A stretch of 64,000 bases of DNA, from positions 2,035,001 to 2,099,000 of the forward strand of contig JAXDDX010000059.1 of the NCBI GenBank assembly GCA_034670405.1. The letters run 5' to 3'. Positions 1 through 13,141 of this stretch are shown here, in pieces. Under the pieces are notes generated by a model, which was not told where the DNA came from, made no database searches, and saw nothing but the letters and a program-made list of their open reading frames with translations. Both the position numbers and the translations under genes were made by a program. Position 1 is the stretch's first letter. Each line of letters starts with the position of its first letter. The DNA comes from Hoplostethus atlanticus. Taxonomy: Eukaryota; Chordata; Actinopteri; Trachichthyiformes; Trachichthyidae.

Positions 1-53
<53 letters not shown>

Positions 54-172
54 CAGATAGATGGATAGACATAGATAGATAGATAGATAGATGGATAGAC
101 AGATAGATAGATAGATAGATGATAGATAGATAGATAGATAGATGATAGATAGATAGATAGATAGATAGATAG
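1..172. repeat. GATA tetranucleotide microsatellite
   Basis: An almost uninterrupted (GATA)n tract, with a few GACA and GATG variants and two 1-3 base slips, opens the window and probably continues beyond its left edge. It has no coding potential. GATA/GACA tracts are common polymorphic loci in vertebrates and are sometimes enriched on sex chromosomes, but nothing here shows sex linkage. Confidence 0.97.
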
Positions 173-3100
173 TGTTTGTGCATCTGTATGCTATACTGGC
201 ATGTACTCATGCATGTGTGTTACCCGCTGGCGTGTGTACGTGCCCTTCAAGATCACTGTTGGTCCATGTGACCCAGCAGACTACTGTGCGTTTGCCTGAG
301 TGAGGGAGTGGAGGGAGGGCAGTGGAATGCCTGCGTGCTATTCTAGGCCACACCGACTGCAGCAGCACTGTAGCTACTGCTGAATGTGTGTGTCTGCCAG
401 TCTTCGTGTGTGTGTGTGAGCATGATGTAAGCGTGTGTGTGTCTGTGTGTGTGTGTATCTTCACTCTGCAGATGCACGTGTCTCTGATTGCCTACTTCAG
501 AACAAGGACCTCTTGCCTGCAATTGCAAATGAATGGAACCACTTTGGGAGAGCAAGCCAATCTATTGTCCAGGGAACTCATCTGTAAATGGGTAACCATT
601 GGCAGCCGTTTGTCATTGTTCAACATTGTCCAGTCACTTTAAACTAGTTCTAATAAATTAATCCCAGGTGTGGGTGCTTTCTGAGAACCTCACCCAGCCA
701 GTCAGTCCAAACAAAACACAGAATCAACATAAGTTTCTATTGTGGTTTGATGAGGACTCTTCTGGTGCTCTGTATTCTGTGCAAGGTTACTCTACTCTGT
801 GACAATATGAGCCAGAAATGCATTTAAAACTGCATCGAGGCGGTCTGTGTTATCATTCCCTGGCTCTAATGGTCTCATTTGCATGACAGCGAGGAGGCAA
901 CGTGTCCAAACCTTCTGCAACTCGCCAATCAGATCAACCTGTCTGCTTAGAGACACAAGATATTTGCATGGAATCCTAATCAGCCATGATTGTGGAGGCA
1001 GATATGCATTGTGTAATTATATATTCCTTGAACAGGCTGATGCTATAATCAGATGGGGGCTGCGTTGCAGACACATCTCTTTAGGGTTGTTTCTTTCTGA
1101 TTGTGTAAGTTGCACTGGTTCATCCATCTCTCCAGCTGTGGTCTAAGGGTTGCGGGAGAAGCTGTCCAACACCTTGCCTTGAGCCATTTATTGATTTCCA
1201 TGTGTATGTATGAGAATGTGTGTGTGTGTGCGCGACTTTGCATGTGTGTTTGTGTGTAAGAGAGAAAAAGCTAGAGGCAGCGTCCATGTGACTGTCTTTA
1301 TTGGAGCAATAGGCTGTAAGTATTGCCTCTGATCCCGGTTTGGACACACCCCTGGCGCCACACTGTAAAACATACAATAAAATGCTGCAGTTGCAGCACA
1401 GTTCCAATATCCAGTCCTAATATGTAGGACTGCTCTAACCACCTCATATAATATATATGTATAATATAACCACCTTTGTTCATTTATCCACTCAAAGATA
1501 CTCTACCTTTAGCAACCACAAGTCTTCAGTCAACAAGCCCTGTTTGTTGATATAATGGCGCCTATCATGCATCCCTCGCCGTCTCTAGAGTCTGCTTTGT
1601 TGACAAGCTGAATGCTTCCATCACAGAACGTCCTGGAATGTGGTTTCTCTGCTCTGTTGTTGGCACTTCAAATATTAGAAGGACACTGCTTTCGTTTCTA
1701 TCTTGGGAATGCAGGCACTCAACCTTCACATCATACTGCTGGTCAATAAAGAAGGAGGTGAGCAGTAGCTTAGTTACACATGAATGGAAAAATATGTCCA
1801 TAGTGGTGTGCTAGCTAGCAGCATAGTTACACATAAAAGGTGAAATCATGTATTGTGTTAGCAAGCTAGCCACACACAGTTAAGCCAACAGTACATGCAA
1901 AAAAAAAACATAGAAACACTTTTTTTATTGGCTGTCTGGCAAGCAACAACTTGGTTACCCTACCCAGGAAAACAAAAACAGAAATGGCTTATGGACTTTG
2001 TTTGGATGGGCCAAACTCTGTATTACTATTAGATCCTATTGAAATACTTACCAATCCTTTTTGTGGATGATGTGTTGGCCAATTTGACTTGATATAACAT
2101 TTCACATTCATTCTAACTATACACACATGTGGCTGTGGTGTGAATGATTACCAACCAACATAGAACTGTCAGTACGCGTCATGACGCAAGGAGAACATCA
2201 CTGCATAACATTTTAGTATCACCAAGTGTTTTTTTCATAAAATTCTCTTACTGATTGGTTAACTGGGCCGTGTATTTGTTCTGTGGTGATTCTGCATCTC
2301 CTGCAAAAGGACATCAGTTTCCTCTTGAAGCTTTTTGTGGTGGAATTCTCTTCCGTCACCAAATTGTCAGCGCGCCATGGCGGAGAGTGCACAAGTTTTA
2401 AAGGGAAGGAAAAGAGATTATATGATTGGTCATGATTGAAGCCAGGCCCAGCACACCCACTGATAGTGCATTCCCCCGTTTCCAACTGTACTGTAGGTAC
2501 GCATCTCGCCAAGGACCAAAAATCAGCTGCCATGCCCTCTGTGCGCCGTGTGCTTTCGTCTACCATTGATTCACGAAGATAGTGGGGTAAATATTGGACT
2601 TTTGGAACCACAGTTTGTTTGGCTACAAAACATTTTATTATGCTGCACAAGCTGTTTGGAAACATTTTATACATTTTCTTGGAGCTGTAAAAAGATGGCT
2701 CTGTTAACTTCACTAGTTTGCAAGGCTGAGAAGGAACTACACAGGTTGACTCTGTTTGGTTTTCATACAGACTTCAGTGGAGTTTTTATTAGAATGCACA
2801 AGATATAAAAAGCAGCTTAATTGCACCTGCATGCATTGTTGTGTGCTTAAATCTGTATATGGATCATAGTTTTCTACACTCCAACTCAGGCCAGTGGGTC
2901 AATGTCCAGCTCCTCTGTGCAGTAATGCCACTTTCTGTGTGTCAGGTGATGGGAGAGTTACCCCACGTTTACAGTACCAGAAGATTAGATGGACAGCCTG
3001 ATGGGAAGCGATGCCCCTCTGCAGTGTGAGCTAATCAGCTGCCAGTGGAAACTGATCTCGTAGCACCCAAGTCATCTTTAATCTGTCTCTGCATCTCTCG

Positions 3101-6100
3101 CTGCAGCTAATAGCCGCTGATCTAGGACCAGCTGACTCAGTGTTAATCCTACCCACGCTCTCTGCCAGTAATGAGTGGTAGCGTCATATAGAGCCTTATG
3201 GCTGATAGGGAGCTGTGGGCCTATAGTGTTTGGCTTGCCATATGGCTGAGTACTCAAGAAAAGCTCCCACATGCTGCAAAATGAATGGGCTCCACTTGGG
3301 TCAATGGCTTGGCTAGTATCGGCTGGAAACCAGGTCACGCCCGATATACAATGTGTTGGCTCATCTCTGACACACCAAACACTCACTGTATGTGGATCTG
3401 GACATCAACTGACCACCTGTTTTTGGGACAAATTAAATGCACACATACTAACAGTGTAGCACTCCTTTGACCTCCTTGCTTGTCATTTTAGGGAACTGGG
3501 AATTTAAGCTTTTTCTACAGTTGCCCTCACTGTAAGTCACCCTGAATAAGAGAAGCAGCTCAATGCCAGAAATGCAAAATGTAAAATGTAAATTCAGAAA
3601 AATTGCATTTCCTAAAGACTGTCAAGTGGTTGGACGCGGGTCTGCTCTAATAATTTGAATTGAAAACAGTTTTGCAATGCCATTATCATTACCAAACACC
3701 GTGAACATGGAGGGGCAGCCACCATGTTCAACAGGACAAAGTGTGTCCTGGTATACACATTCCCCTTGAGATGTGCAACCAAAAGTCAGTGTGGGTTGTT
3801 GTCAGTAGAAGTTCCGCCACTCTCTCTCTCTTGGTGTGGGGGAGGGTTGTTATTGTTCTGGTAAATGAGAGTCTCTATAAATACTCTCAAGGCTTCCTTC
3901 TCCATCTCAACCACCAATCAACAGTCACCGTTCAGCCGAGCAGCTCAGAGAGGGCAATAAGGCTGAGTCAAGGCTAGCGGGGGAGAGAGGGGAGGGACTG
4001 GGGGAAGGTCTGACTAAAACCACTGCTATGGCGAAGAAGTGGGTGAGGGAATTTGGAGAAGGCGGGGGAGAAACCTGGTAACTGCCACTCATGGCCCTGG
4101 GGCCTGAAGGGGGGGTTGGGACTTGAGTGAAAGTAGTGATTGGGGGAGGGAGGTGGTCTGGACGCTCCAAATTAAAGCAGCTTTCCAGCAGCTTTTTGGA
4201 AGTGTTCCCTGTGAAGTGAACTGGACAGGCTGGCCGGTACATCTCCTCTATGAACTTTGGTCAGTCGCTGTTTGCAGCCGTTGATAATGACACATCTGAC
4301 TGCCATGTTTTTATTCACTCTGCTCTTCTTTTGTGTCACTCGAAAAGCCCCGTTAGGACGAATCTCCACATGACTTCTAACAAATGACTAATAAAGGAAT
4401 GCCAGAGAATCATAGATATCAATATCTTACGCCGATGTAGCGTCCTCGCCAACTCCATTCATAGGCTTCAGCTACAGAGTGGATTTATTTGGATTTATTT
4501 ATGGCGTGTGGAGGCAACGTGATCAATCAAGCCACTCCAAGAGGAGTGAGTGGTAAAAGCCAATTCCAAAGATCGATGCGGAGTCAGAGGAGGCAAGGCA
4601 GCGTGCCTAAATGAATGCAAAGTCCCTGTCAGCTGAGAGAGCCCCGACCAAATATGAAGGGAAGTCTGAGGCTGAGACATCACCGCTGAAACAGTCGCTC
4701 TGCCCTGCTACAGCTGAGAATTCCCAGCGTAGTTATCATGATACATGAGACATGAGAAGCATTAGTGCCTGCAGGTGTTCACACCCTGCAATGATGACTT
4801 AATGCAAGCTATACAAATATGACTGCAGTCCTCCCTTGTCTCGCGTATCCCTCTTGACTCATTACCAAGCCATATCAGTCATTTACAGTCAGCGCCACAA
4901 CCTCAGCACATACATTCCCAGGCAGCACCATTCTTTAGCCTCCACTAGCCTAAGGGATCATTGTCGACACAAACACTAATCATGTCCCCTTCGCTGCACT
5001 TCCTGCCTTACAGCCAACAGTGATGACGTTTCCACACCTCCAGGAACGCAAAAAAAAAAACAAGGAGTGGAGGAGAAAGAGCAACAAAATGGACAACAAG
5101 AGCCGGCACAACCTGTCAAACAAAATAGTTATTATGGCCGGGGAAGCGGGAGAGAATGGGAGAACACGGTGACGACGTGAAGAATGACCTATTAATCATT
5201 CATTATCTCCCAGCACTGTTAATGAGGTGATGACTCTTAAATAATTTGCAATGTGACTGAAGCATATTTCCATAGCAGTAGCCTGAGGACACGGAGGGCA
5301 TCGGGGACGAGTAGGGAAGGGAATGTGGGATGCACCAGGCACAAAAAAGAACAGCCCCCACACCAGCTTAGCAAACAATAACTATCCTGATATGGGGCTC
5401 TGGGAGGCATGGGAGGAGAGAGAGAGAGGGAGAGAGGGGAAAAGAGACGGGAGTGCAAGAGAAGGGAGAGATAATGAAGCTATATGCAATACGGAGACAA
5501 GAATGAGCCATGGAGGAAATAACACATTGATAAAGAGTTATGTCTATATGGAGTGGGCGTTTAAGTTGTTCGCCCAGCAGCCCTCATTATGGGTCTGTCT
5601 GGCTTCAAGAGGGGCAGGCCAGGGCCTTTAGGCTTTCCTAACACACAAGTCAATGGGGAGCTGTGGCCGGCTAGCACCCCAGCCTGCCGTGGGCCTATTC
5701 ATCTTGCACAAAACACACAAAAGAGCAGACCATGAGCCACATTCTTGACATCCAACCTCATCACCCCCCCACCACCCACCCCCAGCCCTGACAAGCACCC
5801 CTCCCCCAACGCCTCGCACCAGCCTGGGCAGGCAGGAACGGCTATGCTACACTATCTAACTGCCTGGCTGGCTGGCTGGCTGGCTGGCTGGAGTTGTTTG
5901 GTGGAGGAAGGGATGCATGGAGGAAGGGCGGGCGGGAGAGAGAGAGAGGGAGAGGGAGAGGGAGAGAGAGAGAGAGGGGGCAGGGATGTTTTCTCTTCAG
6001 TCAGCTAATTGACTCACAGATGTCAGGAGGCAGCCGGGTGTGTGGTGAAGCTAAAGCACCCGTTGACACCTTTCCCCTCCACAAACAAACACACATACAT

Positions 6101-6180
6101 ACATGCACACAGAGACAAAAGCACTTGCATGCACTCCAACACATGCATGCACATGTATGCATGGCCTCACTGTCCCATTC
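173..6180. other. Gene-free intergenic DNA
   Basis: No exon with flanking splice sites, recognisable protein domain or RNA gene was found on either strand. Open frames are short, or consist of translated GT/CA repeats as at 207-555. The stretch holds short GT-rich patches (408-457, 1218-1256), an octamer ATTTGCAT at 877-884, a repeat fragment near 3525, a longer minus-strand frame at 2219-2713 that I could not identify, and GGCT and GA simple repeats at 5870-5980. Confidence 0.7.
3525..3595 (+). repeat. Degenerate teleost SINE/LINE-tail fragment
   Basis: The run TGTAAGTCACCCTGAATAAG, followed by AGCAGCTCAATGCCAGAAATG and then AAATGTAAAATGTAAAT, is a decayed version of the widespread fish tail TGTAAGTCGCTYTGGATAAG...GTCTGCTAAATG with a short AATGTAA repeat at its 3' end. 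Cleaner copies occur at 9341 and, inverted, at 29473. The family assignment rests on remembered consensus, not on a search. Confidence 0.6.
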
Positions 6181-6218
6181 AGACCCCCCCCCCCATCTCC
6201 CTCCTTATCTCTTTTTCT

Positions 6219-6249
<31 letters not shown>

Positions 6250-6250
6250 G

Positions 6251-6294
<44 letters not shown>
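6181..6294. repeat. Compound C-run, CT and CA microsatellite
   Basis: A run of about 11 C is followed by pyrimidine DNA, then (TC)n with a few T and G interruptions, passing directly into an uninterrupted (CA)n of about 16 units. Open frames over it (5894-6382 and overlaps) translate to Ser-Leu and Thr-His repeats and are not genes. Confidence 0.95.
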
Positions 6295-6296
<2 letters not shown>

Positions 6297-6708
6297 CACA
6301 TCTTCTCACTGTTGGTAAACAGATCTGTCTCTGTGTTGAAGGGGGCTTTGCTCACTTCTCCAAAATAAATCTCAAGGTATAAATATGACAGTGAGCTGTG
6401 AGGAGGCTCTGACGGTGGCTCAGTCTCCATAAACACCAGGAACCAAATCACCTTTTTTTGGACAATAAGAATCCTGATTGTTCTGGGTGTAATTTCAGTT
6501 TTGTGTTTACTATCTAGGGAGTGTCTCTGGCTCTTGAGCTAAAGTAAGTCTTGTTTTTTTGATATATTGGTACAATACCAGCGAGGCACTTGAAATGCTG
6601 TGCAACCTTTGATATGGCCTACATTCACACTGCAGCTCCACCTCTTACACATATGCACTGCAGACCTCAAATGTCTTGTGAACAACTCTGCTGCCCTTCC
6701 CTTGTATC

Positions 6709-6711
<3 letters not shown>

Positions 6712-6797
<86 letters not shown>
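6712..6797. repeat. GT dinucleotide microsatellite
   Basis: About 42 GT units, broken once by a TTTG. The Cys-Val repeat frames over it (6590-6830) are artefacts. Confidence 0.97.
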
Positions 6798-7398
6798 CAT
6801 CATGTCCATGACTGTGTGTGTTCCAACTAGACTGCTAAACAGCTGAGCCCAAATTGAAAGTCAGTGCTGTCATTCCCTTTATTTACCAAATGACTCACTG
6901 GCAGCAGAAACCTTTCTGGACAGACTCTTAGTATTCAAGCAGTTGGTCAAATCATCTTTGACAGTAACAAAATAATTTGGAGGGCCAGTAGACGATATGA
7001 GGATATTATATATAGATATATGAAAACATCATCATCATCAGGAATTTGTACATTTTTAGTGATATCCATTAATACCAGAGGGCCGTTCAAGAGAGCAATC
7101 ATGTTCTACCGCCAAGAAAACACAAATCATGTATTATTGAGTTCACCCAAAAGTTCCCCAGTGGTCTTCGTCCATTGGTCTTCCCATCATCCGGTCTGTT
7201 AATGGTGGAGCCACATCCCACTCCCACATGGGAGCTGACAGCTAGCGGTCCCTGCCAGGAAGCAGCTAGCTCTCCTTCCTGACCGGGGAGCCTATCTGTC
7301 CTACACCAGCACCGCTTTCTAAATGTTGAGCAATGTCCTGATGAGCACATGTCTTAGTGGGTTCACACATACATGAATGCACACGGACACGCTTGAAT

Positions 7399-7426
7399 AC
7401 ACACACACACACACACACACACACAA
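7399..7426. repeat. CA dinucleotide microsatellite
   Basis: About 13 uninterrupted AC units inside a looser CA-rich patch extending to about 7465. Confidence 0.95.
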
Positions 7427-9340
7427 CCTTGCAGAAGCACAAACACACATGTACATACACACACAGGCCAGTCCACTGCCCACCAGAACCGTCTATGGTC
7501 CGCCTGTCCTCTTCCTGTTTTTCCACTCACCCACACTGTTGTCACTCTGGCCAGGAAGCTGTGGGAGAGACACGCATGACAAAGTCTCTCTTTATTAAAT
7601 TGGCAAGAGTGTCTGTGATGCTGGTAGAGCCTCTGTTTGTGTGTGTGTGTGTTTGAGAGAGAGAGAGAGAGAGAGTTAGTGCTAGAGAGATGGGAGTGGG
7701 GGCCTAAGCCAAGGGCTAGAGGCTTATCCAAGATCCACTCTAGACTCATCCCTGGATATTGCTGTTTGAAACCATGAAACAACAGCGGAAGATACAGAAT
7801 AAAGACCACAAGAGCTCTGCCATTTCACCACTGCACTATCCATCAACCGATAAGATGATCTCAGCTACCAGAGTATTGATTACCTTCAATGCATGATCGA
7901 TCACCAGTCAGCTGACATTTAGTTTCAATAATATTGTTATTTAAACATATAACAGACACAGCAGCGAGAGGTAAAACTACTTCTCTTATTTTTAAGTCTA
8001 TATATTACCTCTATATGAGTACTTTTTGAAGTATTTACTCCTAGTTTTATTTGACAATGTCTTATTTTTAGACCAAAGAGTATTGAGTACAAGGAGATCT
8101 GGCCTTTACAATATAAGAGTCAGCTGTGTTGATATAAAGAAAGCCTCCCCAAGTGTAGGACGGAAATGACGCAGCTAAACATCTGCTGGGCTCACACCAA
8201 AATTGGTAATGCCACAATTTGGGGATAAGGGGGAATTTTTGGAACATGTATAAAATTGTGATTCACTTAAAAGTAAGTAAATACTCGAGTGTTAGTGAGC
8301 CACACTTTGACCTTTATGTGATTTAACCGATGCAACACTTCCGTTTGAGTAAAATAATACAGTATTCCTTCCATCTGGCAGCAAACAGCTGTGTACAGTC
8401 TCCATGGCCATGTGCAGCCGATAAGGACAGGGAGGACAGAGGACAAGATAAGACATTGTGCTCAGCGGTCAGAGAGTACACCCTCCTCTCCCTCCTCCAT
8501 TCTCCCTCTCCTCCTCTGTCCCTCTTATCTGCTGCCTCTGTCTTGACCTCCACCCTGCTGCATGGTGTTAGCGAGGGGAGAAAACAGCACGGGACTGGAG
8601 CGAGTACAAGTGAACACTGTTGAAGGAAAGAAACGTTTCATATGGCAGCGAAATCATCGGTGATCGCTGTTGTGATCGTTGTGCAATCGAAAATCTATTT
8701 TGAACTACCCGGCGCTACCTAGCTTAAATAAGTGGGGTTCTTCAACACACGAACATGTCTGCCTCAAAGTTTAAAGCAATATAGTGCTATCAGTTTGAAC
8801 CAGAAAAAACATGGGCACTCCCACAGTCACCTTTGGCATCCCTTCCAATTCCTTCTCATTGTGGCATTATAAATTATAAGGAAGGGTAAACTGCTCTCAT
8901 TTCTGCTTGTGGGAGACATAAGTGGATGCTTGCTGAATCAGAATGAGTGGTATTCCTCTTTAAATGAAAGAGCCTGATGTTTTTCAAATCTCCAGCAGTG
9001 ACTTTCTAATCAACCCAACTTTAGTTGTATCTATTGGCTCAGCAGAAATGACCTCACAGCTCCCAGTGCTTCCCAAACGCCGGTAAAACACCCCTCAGAG
9101 ACGTATTGTTCCATGTATGTGTGTATCTATCTTTGTGACAATCATGCTATCCTTTGCAAAATAATTGCTTGGACATCAGTTTCAGTAGACAGAATTTGGA
9201 CAAGCCCTAAAGACCCTCCAAGAGTCTTTACCTTACCTTCTTACCTTAACACTAGTTATGCTCTTAGTTGCTTGTTTAGGAAGGAAATGCACTTACGATT
9301 TCTGGTGACTAGTAGTTTTCTTGCCTACCTATGTTGAATG

Positions 9341-9404
9341 CACTTATTGTAAGTCGCTTTGGATAAAAGCGTCTGCTAAATGACTGCTAATGTAATGATG
9401 TAAT
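9341..9404 (+). repeat. Teleost SINE/LINE-type 3' tail fragment
   Basis: Contains TAAGTCGCTTTGGATAAAAG followed by CGTCTGCTAAATGACTGCTAA and a TAATGATGTAATG tail. This is the well-preserved core of a short sequence repeated many times in fish genomes as the tail of retroposons. A related but older copy lies at 3525 and an inverted one at 29473. The head of the element is not recognisable here, so this is a truncated copy. Confidence 0.75.
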
Positions 9405-9865
9405 GCTGATATGAGGTCAGTTTTGTCATTTATACCTAGGTGATGAGTGTTAGTAGAAGCTGCTGGTAACTCCACTTCCTTGTAAATAAACTCTAACCGC
9501 CATCGCCACCACCCACACAAGTGGCTTACATTTTGTCATGGTGTTTTAGTGGGATATTAAATGATGCTGAAACACAACGCTGGCACGCTCCTTTAACGTT
9601 TTATAACTGGGCACATTAAAGCATGCCAACATCTTCACCTACACGTGGTGCGGGGACATTAATGATGGGTGTGGTGATCCAGAGTGGACAAAGACATCTT
9701 CATTTGACTAGAGCCACAACTCCACCATAAGAGCCGAGCACAGCTCATTTCCATCTCCTGCCAAAAGGACAATGATGGCATTATCACTGAAATGGGATGA
9801 GGTGCCACAGGCTGCTTCTTCCTAGTGGGGATTTCCTGGAGCTGTGGGGATCAGAACACACATAT

Positions 9866-9868
<3 letters not shown>

Positions 9869-9904
<36 letters not shown>
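9869..9904. repeat. CA dinucleotide microsatellite
   Basis: Eighteen uninterrupted CA units. Confidence 0.97.
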
Positions 9905-9907
<3 letters not shown>

Positions 9908-12900
9908 AAATACCATTGTCTATTTGATAGGTTTTCTTGGACTAATACTCTCCTTCAGCTTGGCTAGCATGATTTCCCAGCCGCCAAATGTCAGAGCTTG
10001 AGCACATGGCTGCTTGACTTGATGCATCTGGGTCATGAACAAATTCACAGGAAGACAAAAGGCAACTCAGAACCAGGTTGATACCAGTAAGTTATTCTCT
10101 GGTTCAGAAATCGAGGTAAAGTATGACTGATAAGGTGACGGTTTACGTACCCAGTTGCGGTTTGCAACAACAAAACAAAGTCAACTGAACAACACGTATC
10201 CTTCATCTGGTTATGACACGTCTCCTATGACAAACAGGAGTCTCTACCACATGAAGCAGTTTAGCAGTCAAACAATTTAATCTCCAAAACAGGCGGCTGG
10301 ATCTTCTTCAATAAGGGGTTTTGCAGCAATTAAACAGCGCCTGTTTGCAGCAGCTTCCTCGGTTCAACTGATCTGAACACAGGAAAAAACACCTCTTCGT
10401 ATCTCTCGAAAGGCACGGCAGAATCTTTGTCGGAGACTCTGACTCACGTCTCCTTTGTTCCCTATCATAATAGAGCTAAACCTGGATCCGTCAAGGCTTT
10501 TCACCGACCCTACAGCATGTATGGGAAGTTGTGGAAATCAATAGGCTTCAAGTGCTAAATTGTTTGCCTGCCATTGATCCTCCAGAATCTCTGTAATTCA
10601 ATCCGCCTAATAACAACCAATTATTGTTTCCCCAGCACCAAATCCCCGAGTTCGAGTCCCCTTAGCTTGACTTGATTCCAAACAGAAGGATCCATATATT
10701 GATGCCTCACATGTTTTCCTTGGCTGACCTTCACAGGTGGGGGGTGGGTGTATATGTTTGTGTCAACTGTGTGATGTCTCAGCTCCATCCAGAGACGTAT
10801 AGCGAGGTTGAGTCAATGTGTTGGAGTGCTGAATACACTCTGTGTGGCCTGGAACGACATTAAGATACTGTTAATGCATTTACACCATAAACCACAAGGA
10901 GTTAAAAATGCAGCCGGTTGAGACGAGATCAGTTGTTGCACCGTTCACAGTCCCAGTCAGAACGAGGCTCAGGTGTTCCAGGGCTACAGGCCAATCAGCT
11001 GTGTTTTTTTTAATTGGTAGAAATCAGCTGTCATTCCTCCTTTGCCTCGTAAGCCAATACTTTCCTTGCAAGGCTTGTTTGAAAATGTTCAAATTGTCTG
11101 CGAGGTCGGTGGAGGGGGTTTTTAATGACGGATGAATGAACGGAAAGATGGACGGTCTCTTTGCGTGTTATTAAAGATGTTGCCGACCCCCTGTGAAATC
11201 ATTGCAGATGTGGGTGATACCGTTCCCCTTCCTGTGGAAGATGATGACACATCTCCCACCGTGTGATGCAACAACTAAAAAGTGTGAAATCTAACAAATG
11301 AAGCCGTTTGAGATATCTTTGTACTTGAAAGTGGAAAAAGAGCCACTCTGGATTAAAATGTGGAGGAAAAGATTGAGACCTTGAGTTCTAACTATGTTCG
11401 CTGTCGGCTGATAAGATGGCGATTTCCATATCAATATTTGAGGAGCGGGGTAAATAATTGATGGGTTCACTGACACAATGGATATGTAGCCGAGTGGCTC
11501 CTTGTCACCGCTGCAGCCCAACTGCAGGAGGTTCAAGTGGGGAATGCACCTAAATAATGTCGTCTCAGTGTGTTTATCTGTTATGGGGGAGGGTCAAGGG
11601 GCTCCAGGCATTGATCAACGTGTGTGTGTGTGTTTGAATTCACATATGCATGAATGTGTGTGTGTGTGGGTGTGAACGTGCATGCGTGGTTTTGCATTAC
11701 AGGCCACATTGTCCAAGCTTCTTCTTCTTCTCCCAGCCCGGCCAGACCCCCTCTCTGTTTCTCCGGCGGGCTTATCTTGCCCTGCCGTTCGTTCTTGCGA
11801 GGAAGCGGCGCTTGGCAGAAAGAGACATCTGCTCTGTGAGAGAATGCCCCAATTATTCATGACCATTAAACCATTCAGGATTTGGTCTGCGCGGCATATG
11901 TGGTGTTTCTCATAGGCGCGCGTCAGCCACACTTGTTAATGACAGTTTCATTGCTGTGTTGCTTTGTACTTTGTACCTCCGAATTATCACAACAGAGCAC
12001 ACAGCAATTTCTGTCCCGTCGGCCAGTTTGGAGGTTATTAAAATGCAAGACAATATCTTCGCGTTTATGGGAAGGAGAGAGAAAAAAACACGAGATAGGG
12101 GGGGGGGGGGGCTGGGTTGTTTTGTTTTCTCTGCCTCGTATCTTTTGCCTTATCGTGCTCTTCTTGTAATTTTGAAACCTTTGTGTTCTCATAATGACAC
12201 CTCTATTGTTCAGCACTCCTTCTTTCTCAGGTGTGTGCAGGAAGTGGTCTACAGAGGGGGGTTTCAGTGTGGGCGTACAAAGACAGACACACACCACACA
12301 CACACACACACACTCTGCTCTCCACATTTGCAGTGTAGTTGTCGTTCTGTAAAACACATTTTGTTAAAACCACTTTCTGCATGAATCTGACTTGACTTCT
12401 CACGCTCCCTCCCCCCCCCCCGTCCCCTTGTCCGTGTGTCCCTATCACAACAGAGCCTCGTCACCACGGTAGCCGCGGCCACGTAAATCAGCCCCGGCCA
12501 ACATCATCTGTTCCCAGCTGTTTACCTCCAGCCAAACAAAGGAGTCTGGCTTTTTGTTGTCGCTGGGCGGAGTGCTGCGTCGGCGGAGGGCTGTTATTCA
12601 GCTGCGCGTACCGCTATCAGCCCCCTCTCTGAAAAGGCCAATTCAACACAGGGAATCAATGGAATAGGACAGGAGACAAGAGGAGGAGATGTCAATGTGT
12701 GTGTGTGTGGGGGGGGTTGTCGGATAGTTAGAAAGTATAAGCAATCCTTCCTAAAGGAGCCGAGACAGACGGGGGCACAAAGGAGGCACGTCACAGGCAA
12801 ACGTGAAAAGCAAATAAATAGTTGCGTGCCCCCCCCCCCCCTCTCCTCTCAGCTCAGGTGTATATGCAGGAGCTGTTCTCCAGGGAGGAGGGGGGGGGAT

Positions 12901-13119
12901 TTCAGCTTGTGTCTCCAGAGGAGGCTTAGCAAGCGTCGGTTGGAGCTGCGAGGTCTCGTTTGCATCTGCAAATGAGACAGAACCCGGCTGGCCCGTGTCA
13001 CCTTGGCAACAGGCCATCAGCACCTCCCTCCCTGCTACATTAGCACTGTGGTTGTCTGTCTGCTTGTCAGTCTGCACCCTGCCTCCCTCCATCCCTCCAC
13101 TGCAGGGCTCATCACCAGC

Positions 13120-13141
13120 AGCGGCGGCGGCGGCGGCGGCA
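13120..13141. repeat. CGG/GGC trinucleotide repeat
   Basis: Seven GGC units preceded by CAGCAG. The overlapping frame at 12995-13240 translates this as an alanine run, but has no splice sites or recognisable domain. Confidence 0.9.

Larger units (their letters stand above)
6295..9340. other. Gene-free intergenic DNA with microsatellites
   Basis: No exon or RNA gene could be supported. The region contains the GT and CA tracts listed separately, a GA tract at 7655-7674 and a pyrimidine-rich patch at 8480-8540. Open frames are repeat translations or lack splice sites and recognisable domains. Confidence 0.65.

Noticed and set aside
5894..6382. 162-codon frame over a CT/CA compound repeat
   Set aside because: Mostly Ser-Leu and Thr-His from the microsatellite.
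10620..10660. tRNA B-box-like word GAGTTCGAGTCCCC
   Set aside because: No A box at the right distance and no foldable acceptor or anticodon arms around it.
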